In this document: piece by piece, positions 1 through 7,333 of the stretch | Layout of the letters: every line of letters begins with the position of its first letter | How positions within the stretch are numbered: the first letter of the stretch is position 1 | Assembly (NCBI GenBank): GCA_963732095.1 | Contig: CAVSZA010000054.1 | Coordinates: 248,001 to 312,000, forward strand | Source of the DNA: AP-15 sp963732095 | GTDB lineage: Bacteria; Pseudomonadota; Alphaproteobacteria; ATCC43930; CGMCC-115725 | Direction: 5' to 3' | Length of the DNA stretch: 64,000 nt | Position numbers and translations under genes: made by a program | The notes under the pieces: model-generated | What the model was told of the DNA's origin: nothing | The model's database searches: none | The model's input: only the letters and a program-made list of their open reading frames with translations

Positions 1-154
1 CCGGGTCACCGATCCGGCGGCATTGGGACCCGCCTTGCGCGAGGCTCTCGCCGCGCGCGCCCCGACCGTCATCGACGTGATGACATCGCTCGAAGTCACC
101 TTCGCCGACATCACCTCGCAATTGGCCAAGGACGCCTCACCGCGCCGCCGATGA
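1..154 (+). CDS. TPP-dependent enzyme, C-terminal end (partial)
   Basis: Only the last 50 codons are in the window, reading in frame from base 2 to the TGA at 152-154. The translation contains DPAALGPALREAL followed by PTVIDVMTSLEVTF, the usual end of the C-terminal TPP-binding domain of acetolactate synthase-like, benzoylformate decarboxylase-like and oxalyl-CoA decarboxylase-like enzymes. These tetrameric cytosolic enzymes split or join 2-oxo acids using thiamine diphosphate. The substrate cannot be named because the catalytic N-terminal domain and the GDG motif lie outside the window. The following enoyl-CoA hydratase starts 85 bases downstream on the same strand and could be cotranscribed, which would suit a CoA-ester pathway, but that link is inferred. 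Confidence 0.75.
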   Translation, partial: RVTDPAALGPALREALAARAPTVIDVMTSLEVTFADITSQLAKDASPRRR

Positions 155-239
155 CGATGACGGCCAACAGCCAGTAGAGTGGCGGGCGCTTTGAATTTTA
201 AGATGTGTGGCTCGGCAATAGCGCTGGAGGAAACGAGGG

Positions 240-1040
240 ATGGCGGAGACGCGCGCAACGAACTTGGTCGAATACGCCTGCCGCGACCAGGTTGCGACCC
301 TGACTCTGAACCGGCCGGAAAGGCTCAATGCGTTTTCGGACGATCTGGTGCGGCATCTGGCGGACGCGCTGCGCCGCTTCGACCTCGACCCGGCGGCGCA
401 GGTCGCGGTGATCTGCGGCAATGGACGAGCCTTCTCTAGCGGCGCCGATGTGCATCAGCGCCAGCTGCGCAGGCGCGAGGAATTCCTGGAGCACGGCGGG
501 CCGCAAGGCTGGGGCGCCAATTCCGGCGATCTCTTCACCCGGTCGGTCAATTGGAAACCGGTCATCGCCGCGCCGCACGGCTATGCGATGGGCCTGGCGC
601 TCGGCATCGTGCTCGAATGCGACCTGATCGTCGCCGCGGCCGGCACCAAGTTCCAGGTGACGGAGACCTCGCGCGGCCTCGGCGGCGCAAAATATTGGGC
701 CCTGTTGAATTTCCGCGGCGCCGCCGCCTTCGCGACCGAAGTCACGTTGACCGGCCGCTTTTTCACCGCCGATGAGGCACTCGCCGCCGGCATCATCAAC
801 CGCGTCGCGCCAGAAGGCCGCCATCTCGAGGTCGCCCACGAGCTTGCCGCCGAAGTTGCTAAGAACCCGCCGCTCTCGGTTCGCGCGACGGTCCGCACCC
901 GCCGCTGGTACATGGATCAGCTCGAGCGCGAAGTGACGATGCAGACCGCTCCCTTGAAGCTCTACCTCACCGAAGACTTCCAGGAAGCCGCCCGCGCCTT
1001 CGCCGAGAAACGCCCGCCCGGCCCGTTCAAGGGGCGTTGA
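240..1040 (+). CDS. enoyl-CoA hydratase/isomerase family protein
   Basis: A 266-residue protein of normal length for the crotonase family. The N-terminus has VATLTLNRPERLNAFSD, the oxyanion-hole region is FSSGADV, and the second conserved segment around residues 108-130 reads KPVIAAPHGYAMGLALGI. Family members hydrate, isomerise or cleave CoA thioesters in the cytosol. The usual catalytic Glu pair is not obvious: the second segment has LECDLIVA then VTETSRGLGG, so the exact reaction is uncertain. The ATG is preceded by GGAGGAAACGAGGG, which supports this start. It follows a TPP enzyme on the same strand and may belong to a carboxylic-acid catabolic operon. Confidence 0.85.
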   Translation: MAETRATNLVEYACRDQVATLTLNRPERLNAFSDDLVRHLADALRRFDLDPAAQVAVICGNGRAFSSGADVHQRQLRRREEFLEHGGPQGWGANSGDLFTRSVNWKPVIAAPHGYAMGLALGIVLECDLIVAAAGTKFQVTETSRGLGGAKYWALLNFRGAAAFATEVTLTGRFFTADEALAAGIINRVAPEGRHLEVAHELAAEVAKNPPLSVRATVRTRRWYMDQLEREVTMQTAPLKLYLTEDFQEAARAFAEKRPPGPFKGR

Positions 1041-1144
1041 CCGAGCATCCCGGCGGCGCCATGGAGAAGACGGAGATCGAACCCAACAACGAGCGCCGCA
1101 ATGAGATATGCGAAATGCAAGAAGGGCGTGACCGAGGTGCGGCA

Positions 1145-1383
1145 ATGACCGACACTGTCAACATCCGCGGTGGCGAAGACGAAGCTTTCCAAGCTCGTGA
1201 ACCGCGCCGCCGCCGGAGAGGAGATCGTCATCGCCAAAGCGGGCAGGCCGAAAAGCAAAGCTGGTGCCTTATCACCCGGCCGGGAAAACGCGCCGGTTTC
1301 GGCGGAACCTGCTCGGAACCACCTATATTGCCGATGATTTCGACGGGCCCCTGCCGCATAAACTGCAGAAGTATTTAGAGTAG
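1145..1383 (+). pseudogene. Phd/YefM-type antitoxin, frameshifted
   Basis: Read in three successive frames, this stretch gives one continuous antitoxin-like protein. MTDTVNIR in the first frame is followed by AKTKLSKLVNRAAAGEEIV in the second and KLVPYHPAGKTRRFRRNL to DGPLPHKLQKYLE-stop in the third. Phd-family antitoxins begin this way, with the conserved xLSxLVxRAAAGEEIxIxxxGxPxAxLVP. Removing one G near 1167 and one A from an AAAA run near 1253 restores a single frame of about 78 codons. No PIN or RelE-like toxin follows within the next 240 bases, so it is an orphan remnant. Either the gene is dead or the sequence has two single-base insertion errors. Confidence 0.7.
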
Positions 1384-1627
1384 GATCCGTCGCCTCACCC
1401 TCCTCGAAAATTGAAGATGATCCGCCAGTTGGCAGCGAGCGCCTCCCAACCGCGCGAATGGGCGGTGAGAAGTATGCAGTTCCGGACATCAGTTGACATT
1501 TCTATTGGCTGCGGCTTTGAATCCCGTCTCGGCGCTGAGACAGGTATTTGGCGGGGTTATATCGGCCAAAGCCTTCCTTCGTGGCTCCCTCACATTCAAA
1601 CAGTGGAAGTTGATTTGCGGTAGGCGC

Positions 1628-2536
1628 ATGAGGAACATACCGCTTTCTACACTGTGGGTGAATCTGATCGTCATCTCAGGAACATGGGGCAGCAGCTTCG
1701 TTTTCGTGAAAATTATTACGGAGTCGATGCATCCTTTCGCGTTCGCGGCGTCACGAGGGTTCATCGCCATGTCGGCTCTGCTCGCTTGGCTGGCACTGCA
1801 GACCCGATCGCCGCTTGCTTACGACCTCCCGCCGCCGTCGCCGCCTTGGACGAACATCGTTCACATGGTGGTTCTCGGGACCACCAATGGGTGGCTGACC
1901 AACGTTCTGGTCGCCGTGGCAGTCAGCCGGGTCGACAGCGCCGTGGTCGCGATGCTGCAAGCGTCTGTCCCGCTGATGGTCGCGGTGTTGGCGCATTTTC
2001 TCTTTGTCGAAGAGCCTTTCCGAGCCCGTGGATTTATCGGGATCATTACGGGGCTGACGGGTATTCTGCTGATCGTTGGACCGGTCGCGGTCTTCGGGGG
2101 CCGCGGATCTCTGGTCGGCATTGCAGCGATGCTTCTAACCGCGTTTTCTTATGCGTGCGGAACCGTTTATGGCCGGTATATCGCCTCCACAAATCCTGTG
2201 GCGTTGGCTTGCGGCCAGCAAGCGTGCGGCGCCATAATCGCCGCACTTATTTCCTTAATGTTTGAGCCCCGAACAGAGTGGAGCCAACCGACCTCTGTGT
2301 GGCTGTTGCTGGTGACGGTCGGGGTACTTTGCTCGGCGGTGCCGACCGCGCTCTATCTTCGTCTTTTGGCGCGCGCGGCATCGGTGCCGGCCGCGCTCGT
2401 GTCCTATCTCCAACCCGTCTGGGCAACCCTGCTGGGTTGGGCCATTCTCGGAGAGCAAGTCAGGGCGGTGGCATGGCTGGGAACCGGGATTGTCGTGGCC
2501 GGAGTTGTGGTAACCACCCGCAGATCGCCTTCATGA
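1628..2536 (+). CDS. EamA/DMT-family transporter
   Basis: A 302-residue integral membrane protein with about ten hydrophobic segments in two repeated EamA halves, typical of the drug/metabolite transporter superfamily. Recognisable features are GTWGSSFVFVKI in the first helix, FAASRGFIA in the second, the mid-repeat YGRYIAS, and a C-terminal LQPVWATLLGWAILGE, the usual EamA signature. An upstream in-frame ATG at 1493 would add 45 residues and make the protein unusually long, so the ATG at 1628 is preferred, although its ribosome-binding site is weak. The substrate cannot be predicted. The stop lies directly against the stop of the converging DUF6065-like gene, with no bases between. Confidence 0.85.
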   Translation: MRNIPLSTLWVNLIVISGTWGSSFVFVKIITESMHPFAFAASRGFIAMSALLAWLALQTRSPLAYDLPPPSPPWTNIVHMVVLGTTNGWLTNVLVAVAVSRVDSAVVAMLQASVPLMVAVLAHFLFVEEPFRARGFIGIITGLTGILLIVGPVAVFGGRGSLVGIAAMLLTAFSYACGTVYGRYIASTNPVALACGQQACGAIIAALISLMFEPRTEWSQPTSVWLLLVTVGVLCSAVPTALYLRLLARAASVPAALVSYLQPVWATLLGWAILGEQVRAVAWLGTGIVVAGVVVTTRRSPS

Positions 2537-3274
2537 CTACTTTCGGCTGCGCCGTCGTGTACTCACGGCGTAATGTCCAAGCATTCGCATTTGATCGGTA
2601 TTGGGTTTCATGGTCGCCTCGAAATCTTGCCAATCGGCGGCACTCATTTCCGACAAGCCGACAACCTCGAAGGAAGCCTCGGAATAACATTGGCGCAACA
2701 GCGGCTGCACCTGAAACAGCGGATAGCGGACGTGGAATTCGACAGGCGAGTTCGTGCGTGTCAGGCGGATGTTGGTAAAGAGCGGACCGAACCAGGTTTC
2801 GGGCTCGATGATGCCTTCGAAATGCTCGTAGCCTTGGGTTCGGGGGATGTTGGCGGGCCCCCGGGAAAGCAATGCCCAACCAGGGGCGGTCCGCGCGAGG
2901 TAGCCGCTCCAGATCTGTAGGACACCGGGGTCTCGCGCGACGGCCAGAAAAGTCGGCGACAGAGGCTTGACCGGATCGGGTGCTGTTTCCTCAAACAGCT
3001 GGCGAAACCCAGGAAACTGAGCAGCCCGCAGCGGATACCAATCTTCGGCGCCTTCGTAAGTCCACGCGATCTCGACGCCGTCCCACACCAAGCTGAAATT
3101 CAGCGGCGGATAAATATACCACCCAAACGCCGAGGCGGACGCGAGGGCTTCGCAATAACGATAGCCCCGGGTCGGAAGCATGCCATCGGCCGAGCGGTCG
3201 GCCCGCCGCGGGACCGGAGCATCGGGGATAAGCCGGTAAAATCTACAGATGATCGATTCAGCCTGCTTAGCCAT
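2537..3274 (-). CDS. DUF6065-like protein, partner of the repeat gene
   Basis: A 245-residue soluble protein without signal peptide. It resembles DUF6065 proteins as I remember them: an N-terminal R-Y-C followed by A-F-G-W-Y-I-Y-P-P and F-S-L-V-W-D-G, a mid-section LARTAPGWALLSRGPANIP, then a segment like GIIEPETWFGPLFTNIRLT. No catalytic motif of a known enzyme class is recognised, and the function of the family is unknown to me. The start is supported by GGAGAAGGAG about 8 bases upstream. It begins 38 bases after the stop of the 27-residue-repeat gene on the same strand, so the two are probably cotranscribed. By context it might modify, bind or sort the repeat protein; that is inference only. 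Confidence 0.6.
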   Translation of the reverse strand: MAKQAESIICRFYRLIPDAPVPRRADRSADGMLPTRGYRYCEALASASAFGWYIYPPLNFSLVWDGVEIAWTYEGAEDWYPLRAAQFPGFRQLFEETAPDPVKPLSPTFLAVARDPGVLQIWSGYLARTAPGWALLSRGPANIPRTQGYEHFEGIIEPETWFGPLFTNIRLTRTNSPVEFHVRYPLFQVQPLLRQCYSEASFEVVGLSEMSAADWQDFEATMKPNTDQMRMLGHYAVSTRRRSRK

Positions 3275-3312
3275 TGTTGATGCTCCTTCTCCCGCGGTGA
3301 TGCTTGACGGTC

Positions 3313-4104
3313 CTAACGAGGCAACGGGAAGCCGGCCGTGATCGAGCCGCTGCCGAGCCGCACGGCGCCGCGATCGGCGATCTCGGGTGCCGGCTGCCGC
3401 AACGGCGGGAAGCCCGCCGTGATCGAGCCGCTGCCGAGCCGCACGGCGCCGCGGTCGGCGATCTCGGGTGCCGGCTGCCGCAACGGCGGGAAGCCCGCCG
3501 TGATCGAGCCGCTGCCGAGCCGCACGGCGCCGCGATCGGCGATCTCGGGTGCCGGCTGCCGCAACGGCGGGAAGCCCGCCGTGATCGAGCCGCTGCCGAG
3601 CCGCACGGCGCCGCGGTCGGCGATCTCGGGTGCCGGCTGCCGCAACGGCGGGAAGCCCGCCGTGATCGAGCCGCTGCCGAGCCGCACGGCGCCGCGGTCG
3701 GCGATCTCGGGTGCCGGCTGCCGCAATGGCGGGAAGCCCGCCGTGATCGAGCCGCTGCCGAGCCGCACGGCGCCGCGGTCGGCGATCTCGGGTGCCGGCT
3801 GCCGCAACGGCGGGAAGCCCGCCGTGATCGAGCCGCTGCCGAGCCGCACGGCGCCGCGGTCGGCGATCTCGGGTGCCGGCTGCCGCAATGGCGGGAAGCC
3901 CGCCGTGATCGAGCCGCTGCCGAGCCGCACGGCGCCGCGGTCGGCGATCTCGGGTGCCGGCTGCCGCAATGGCGGGAAGCCGGCCGTGATCGAGCCGCTG
4001 CCGAGCCGCACGGCGCCGCGGTCGGCGATCTCGGGTGCCGGCTGCCGCAATGGCGGGAAGCCCGTCGTGATCGAGCCGCGGGCTAGCCGTTCAGTCAAAT
4101 TCAT
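3313..4104 (-). CDS. tandem 27-residue repeat protein, possible multi-core peptide precursor
   Basis: A 263-residue protein: a nine-residue lead (MNLTERLAR), nine complete 27-residue repeats and an 11-residue terminal part-repeat ending FPLPR. Each unit runs GSITAGFPPLRQPAPEIADR and ends GAVRLGS; the first has Thr for Ala in the SITA position. The start is chosen because GGGGAGAGACAAG directly precedes this ATG; an upstream in-frame ATG at 4134 lacks such a site. Other long frames cross the array on both strands, but only this one has a proper start, a natural stop and a downstream partner gene. There is no signal peptide or membrane segment. Identical units rich in Gly, Pro, Ser/Thr, Asp/Glu and Arg recall precursors of ribosomally made peptides, but a structural repeat protein or an artefact of repeat expansion are alternatives. 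Confidence 0.6.
   Translation of the reverse strand: MNLTERLARGSITTGFPPLRQPAPEIADRGAVRLGSGSITAGFPPLRQPAPEIADRGAVRLGSGSITAGFPPLRQPAPEIADRGAVRLGSGSITAGFPPLRQPAPEIADRGAVRLGSGSITAGFPPLRQPAPEIADRGAVRLGSGSITAGFPPLRQPAPEIADRGAVRLGSGSITAGFPPLRQPAPEIADRGAVRLGSGSITAGFPPLRQPAPEIADRGAVRLGSGSITAGFPPLRQPAPEIADRGAVRLGSGSITAGFPLPR
3327..4080 (+). repeat. 81-bp tandem repeat array, about nine copies
   Basis: Nine consecutive 81-bp units plus partial ends, differing at only a few positions. A/G varies in gcg(a/g)tcggcg, C/T in gcaa(c/t)ggcgg, C/G in aagcc(c/g)gcc, and one unit has gtcgtg for gccgtg. Three of the four variable sites are synonymous in the minus-strand gene; the fourth gives Thr for Ala. The near identity indicates recent expansion or continuing homogenisation. 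Confidence 0.97.
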
Positions 4105-4603
4105 CTTGTCTCTCCCCGATTGCACGTAGAGCAAAATTGCTCATCGTTAACGAGCGCGAGATTCCCAGAGAGCGCAACAAGCCATCGTGAAAAATTTTTT
4201 TTCTCATCGTCAAAAATTCGTGAGAATCAACGATTCATGCCGAATGGGACTGGTCGCGGCATAAGGGTTGCATGACAGCTCACGGGAGGGAGCACCTTCC
4301 GGTATCCTTGATCTCCGGCGGTAACTGTTCAATCGCCGAGCGGGAGAAGTCTTTTTTGAACCTTCAAAGCAATGAAAAATTTGGGTGACAAACATGCTGG
4401 AATCGTGAAAACTTCGTGAAATGATCGGGAATGGCATCGCGCGGAGGGGTTGGGCGGTGGAACCGAGAACCAGCGGAAACACACCTAACTTTCCGACTAG
4501 ATCGGTTACCGGCGGACCTCGCGCGTGCGAGGTTGGATCGTCAGCCCCCGCGGCGCCGCGTGATCAAGCCCTTTCGAACGAATCACGGGCCGGGACGCCG
4601 CTC
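4105..4603. promoter_or_regulatory. AT-rich divergent control region between repeat gene and sciP
   Basis: About 500 bases without a convincing gene. It has A/T runs unlike the GC-rich surroundings, a perfect 10-bp palindrome TCGTTAACGA at 4144-4153, about 40 bases before the repeat gene, and four GANTC sites (CcrM methylation motif) at 4160, 4224, 4232 and 4400. It must hold promoters for the minus-strand repeat operon and probably for sciP. GANTC sites fit a cell-cycle-linked alphaproteobacterial promoter region, but no -10/-35 pair was confidently seen. Confidence 0.4.
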
Positions 4604-4861
4604 ATGGCTAACCTGCCGCCTCCGAACACAAAGAGATGGGTAGTACGTCGCAAGGCCGCGGTGGTCGCAGCGGTGCACAGCGGTGCGATCACGATCGAGG
4701 AGGCTTGCCGTGTCTACCAGCTGTCGAAAGAAGAACTACTGTCGTGGGAACGCGCGTTCGAGATCTATGGCCTCCCTGGTTTGCGTGCGACCCGCGTTCA
4801 ACAATATCGCAGGACGCGTCGCCCGCGAGCCTCTCTCGGCGTCGCTAAACCGGCGAGTTGA
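4604..4861 (+). CDS. sciP: SciP-family CtrA inhibitor (DUF1153), N-terminus possibly truncated
   Basis: The 85-residue reading frame carries the SciP/DUF1153 core LPPPNTKRWVVRRKAAVVAA, then the helix-turn-helix segment GAITIEEACRVYQLS and the closing GLPGLRATRVQQYRR. In Caulobacter SciP binds DNA and CtrA and blocks CtrA-activated transcription in early G1; the family is confined to alphaproteobacteria. Usual family members have about 20 more residues before this core. Just upstream, in another frame, GTG at 4560 opens VIKPFRTNHGP, which resembles that missing N-terminus. A 4-base deletion in the run between GGGCC and GGGACG (near 4590) would explain the break. Translation may now start at ATG 4604, or the deletion may be a sequence error. 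Confidence 0.8.
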   Translation: MANLPPPNTKRWVVRRKAAVVAAVHSGAITIEEACRVYQLSKEELLSWERAFEIYGLPGLRATRVQQYRRTRRPRASLGVAKPAS

Positions 4862-4963
4862 ATCGAGGCTCTCACGGTGGGCTGCCTTCTCTGTAGTTTC
4901 TCATATCAGCCTTCGCTGGGTGAGCCTCGTGGCCGGTTCCAGACATCTTGGAGGCTTTAGCCG

Positions 4964-5176
4964 ATGAGACGGTCACGAAATACCGCCCCGCCTCTGCCGA
5001 TGATCTTGTCACGCGGCAGCTACCTGTTTCTTGACGGCGCACATTATCGAGAGGTGGCGCAAGGGCTCCGCAAGCTGGCCCGCCAGTGTCGTTTCCCCGG
5101 CGCGCGAAGGGAGCTGCTGCAACTCGCGGCCAACTACGACCGTCGAGCCGATCATTTCGAGTGTCGAGCGCGGTGA
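4964..5176 (+). CDS. small conserved alphaproteobacterial protein
   Basis: A 70-residue protein containing SYLFLDGAHYREVAQGL and RCRFPGARRELLQLAANYD. I recognise this pattern from short hypothetical proteins of Bradyrhizobium-like genomes, where a segment of the type FPGARRELLxLAxxYxRRADH recurs. It is predicted to be mostly helical and soluble; no function is known. GGAGG lies about ten bases before the first ATG, supporting 4964; a second ATG at 5000 would give a 58-residue form matching most homologues I recall. It is followed by a pair of strong hairpins. Confidence 0.6.
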   Translation: MRRSRNTAPPLPMILSRGSYLFLDGAHYREVAQGLRKLARQCRFPGARRELLQLAANYDRRADHFECRAR

Positions 5177-5179
5177 GGG

Positions 5180-5326
5180 CTCTCCGCCCCCGGGGACGAC
5201 CGGGGGCGGAGAGGGTCGGGGTGAGGTGGGGGTAACCCGCATTCAGAACACTGCGGCACCCACCTCACCCTCCCAGTCGGTGCCGCGACCGGGCCCCTCC
5301 CTCTCCGCCCTGAAGGGCGGAGAGGG
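5180..5326. repeat. two GC-rich hairpins, REP-like or terminator element
   Basis: Two strong inverted repeats sit between the stop of the small plus-strand gene and the stop of the minus-strand monooxygenase. The first pairs 5180-5193 (ctctccgcccccgg) with 5200-5213 across a 6-base loop. The second pairs 5299-5311 (ccctctccgccct) with 5314-5326 across a 2-base loop. The text between them includes the ctcaccctccc type common in intergenic repeats of alphaproteobacteria. It may act as a bidirectional terminator; neither stem is followed by a clear T-run. Confidence 0.7.
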
Positions 5327-5339
5327 GCAATGGACTGGC

Positions 5340-6260
5340 TCAACCAAGTTCTGACACCGCGGCCACTGCCTCCAGCTGCTCCTCATAGCGGGCGACGGGA
5401 TTGAGGAGGAGGTGGTTGGCGCCGGCGGCGGCCAACTCCTCTAAACGCTCCCGGACCTGCTCCGGCGTGCCGTGGACACCGGACGCGTCGGTCCCGTCGG
5501 GATTTCGGTACACGACCGTGAACCAGCGGTGTAATTCGGCGCGGGCTGCTTCCGGCCGTTCGTCCACGGACAGGAATACCCGCTTCGAGATCGGGAAGAT
5601 CGCCGGATCGCGTCCTGCCCTCTCCAGCGCCTCGCGCAATATCGGAACGGATCGCACGAAGGCTGCATTGCTGGAGCCGCCCGACCCCATCCAGCCGTCG
5701 GCGATCGCCGCGGTTCGGCGCAGCGCATCCGGGTGCCCGACACCCATCCAGATCGGCGGGTGCGGTTTCTGCACCGGCTTTGGCGCCATCGTGCCGTCGC
5801 CCAGCTGAAAAATACGTCCCTGGTAGTCGACCCGCTGCTCAGTCCACAGCGCCTTTATCAGCTCCACTCCCTCCCGGAACCGCCGCACGCGGCCCTCGGT
5901 CGGGGTCTGGAACTGCTCGTAATGATGTTCCCGGCCGAGCCCCAGGCCGAGGGTGGCGCGACCGTTACTGGCGTAATCGAGGCTGGCCCATTGGTGCGCC
6001 ACGTGGATCGGGTTGTGCACCGGCAACACGACAACCGACGCGCCGAGCCGGATCGTCGTCGTGACCGCCGCGGCGTAGGTCAGCACTACCACCGGGTCGA
6101 AACAGAACACATGGTCGAGGGTATTCTCGGTTACCCACAAATCGCAGAACCCGAGCGCTTCGGCGCGCTGCGCGACCCGTCGCACCGCCGTCATGTCGAT
6201 CGGCTCGGGCGAGCGGTGCGGCAGCGCCACGCCCAATGCGATCTTGTCCTTCAGAGCCAT
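5340..6260 (-). CDS. LLM-class flavin-dependent oxidoreductase
   Basis: A luciferase-like monooxygenase fold protein of 306 residues. Typical segments are ALGFCDLWVTEN, the strand with TIRLGASVVVLP, HPIHVAHQWASLD-like NPIHVAHQWASLD, then GRATLGLGLGR, and PKPVQKPHPPIWMG in the C-terminal half. Family members use FMNH2 or F420 to oxidise organic substrates in the cytosol; cofactor and substrate cannot be assigned. The ATG at 6260 is preferred over an upstream start at 6344 because GGAGAAAGGG precedes it and the family begins near ALKDKIALGVALP. It starts 20 bases after the stop of the VOC-family gene, suggesting a two-gene operon for breakdown or detoxification of some small molecule. Confidence 0.85.
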   Translation of the reverse strand: MALKDKIALGVALPHRSPEPIDMTAVRRVAQRAEALGFCDLWVTENTLDHVFCFDPVVVLTYAAAVTTTIRLGASVVVLPVHNPIHVAHQWASLDYASNGRATLGLGLGREHHYEQFQTPTEGRVRRFREGVELIKALWTEQRVDYQGRIFQLGDGTMAPKPVQKPHPPIWMGVGHPDALRRTAAIADGWMGSGGSSNAAFVRSVPILREALERAGRDPAIFPISKRVFLSVDERPEAARAELHRWFTVVYRNPDGTDASGVHGTPEQVRERLEELAAAGANHLLLNPVARYEEQLEAVAAVSELG

Positions 6261-6280
6261 GCAGCGCGCCCTTTCTCCAA

Positions 6281-6646
6281 TTACGCGGGCTGTACCTTCT
6301 CGATCAGTTCGATCTGGGCCCCATCGGGGGCTTCGAGAAAGCAAACGCGGCGGCCGTTGTTGGGCGGCAACTCCTCGAGGACGCGCACCCCGTTCTCCCG
6401 CAGCTTGGCCATTGCCCCGGAATAGTCGTCGGTATCGAGAGCGATGTGCTCGATGCCGTAATGCTGCTCGTGGTTTTGCGTCGAAATGAGGGTCGTGATG
6501 TTGAGGGTCAGCCCATGCAGGTTCAGCCGATGGCCGCGGCCCGGGATCTCGGCCAGATAGGTCGCACCGAGATTGTCGATGTAGAACTGCATGGTCTGCT
6601 TGGGATCCTGGGTTTTTACATGCACGTGTTGGATCGCAAAGGACAT
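6281..6646 (-). CDS. VOC-family (glyoxalase/dioxygenase fold) protein
   Basis: A 121-residue single vicinal-oxygen-chelate domain. The first beta-alpha-beta unit has IQHVHVKTQDPKQTMQFYID and the second has YGIEHIALDTDDYSGAMAKL and ends CFLEAPDGAQIELIE. The likely metal ligands are the His of QHVHV, the His of IEHIA and the Glu of IELIE, as in glyoxalase I and ring-cleaving dioxygenases. The start is set at ATG 6646, which has AAGGGGAACG before it; the longer upstream frame is low-quality sequence. It is the first gene of a probable two-gene operon with the LLM oxidoreductase. Confidence 0.85.
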   Translation of the reverse strand: MSFAIQHVHVKTQDPKQTMQFYIDNLGATYLAEIPGRGHRLNLHGLTLNITTLISTQNHEQHYGIEHIALDTDDYSGAMAKLRENGVRVLEELPPNNGRRVCFLEAPDGAQIELIEKVQPA

Positions 6647-7295
6647 GATCGTTCCCCTTATCGTTCGCCGGCAGCCCGGCATGACCACGATATCGCGCTT
6701 GGCTTTGGACAGCGAGCCTCTTTGTCGGAGGCGTCGGCCTATCTGGCTGTTAATACAGCGAAAGAACAGCGAAGCTATTGACGTCTGCCGCGGCAATCCT
6801 AGGCTTTTCACGACTGAGGGACGACCACAACAGCGAGAAAAGCCGGCTGATATTCGCTGATACTGGCTGATAACGGGCCCGCTTCGTCCCCGTTTCCACC
6901 CAATGACATTCGATCAATTTCCGTTCGCTAGGACCAGCATCCGACAGTACCACGCAATTATGGCTATTTCCGCATTGAAGCCGACCTGCATTCAACTTCC
7001 CTGGCCAGATCCTCCGACGCTTCTCCCGCTAGTGGTCCAAATCACCGCTTCGTACCCGGTTTGGACAGCGACTCTCGACCCTTGTCGGTCACTCAGCTTC
7101 GCATTCGGAACGGCTCTTCCTGCCCATTTCTGCCATTTCCTAGAGCCAGTCGCCGATTATCAGTTAACGCGAAGCTGCCATTCGCTCGCCGCCATCGGGG
7201 TGCTGGAAACAGGCTGCGCCGTGTCGTGGTCAAGAGGCGAATGGCACCGCAGCGTTACCATCGTCACCTACCTTCTGCCGCACCTTCCGCGCCGT
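6647..7295. other. intergenic stretch without recognisable gene
   Basis: Roughly 650 bases. Open frames here (for example plus strand 6903-7325) have composition without protein-like conservation, no ribosome-binding site and no recognisable motif. It must contain the promoter of the VOC/LLM pair; I see no confident promoter or RNA element. Confidence 0.5.
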
Positions 7296-7333
7296 CCTCT
7301 CAATGATCGCCCGGCCTCTCAATGATCGCCCGG
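7296..7333. repeat. 19-bp perfect tandem duplication across a stop codon
   Basis: cctctcaatgatcgcccgg occurs twice head to tail at 7296-7314 and 7315-7333. The second copy holds the TGA stop of the minus-strand sulfotransferase-like gene, so the duplication adds a second copy of the last codons and the stop downstream. It looks like a recent slippage event with no evident effect on the protein. Confidence 0.9.

Noticed and set aside
198..1145. Minus-strand frame of 315 codons
   Set aside because: It is antisense to the enoyl-CoA hydratase gene, has Arg/Ala-rich random composition and no domain.
1384..1627. Toxin partner for the Phd remnant
   Set aside because: No PIN, Doc or RelE-like sequence could be read in any frame.
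3327..4080. CRISPR array
   Set aside because: Units are contiguous 81-bp tandem repeats without unique spacers, and no cas genes are present.
3304..4129. Long plus-strand frames across the 81-bp array (260 and 263 codons)
   Set aside because: They begin inside or at the edge of the repeats with no ribosome-binding site; the minus-strand frame has a strong site, a natural stop and a downstream partner.
6903..7325. Plus-strand frame of 140 codons in an intergenic gap
   Set aside because: No ribosome-binding site, no recognisable domain, composition of non-coding DNA.
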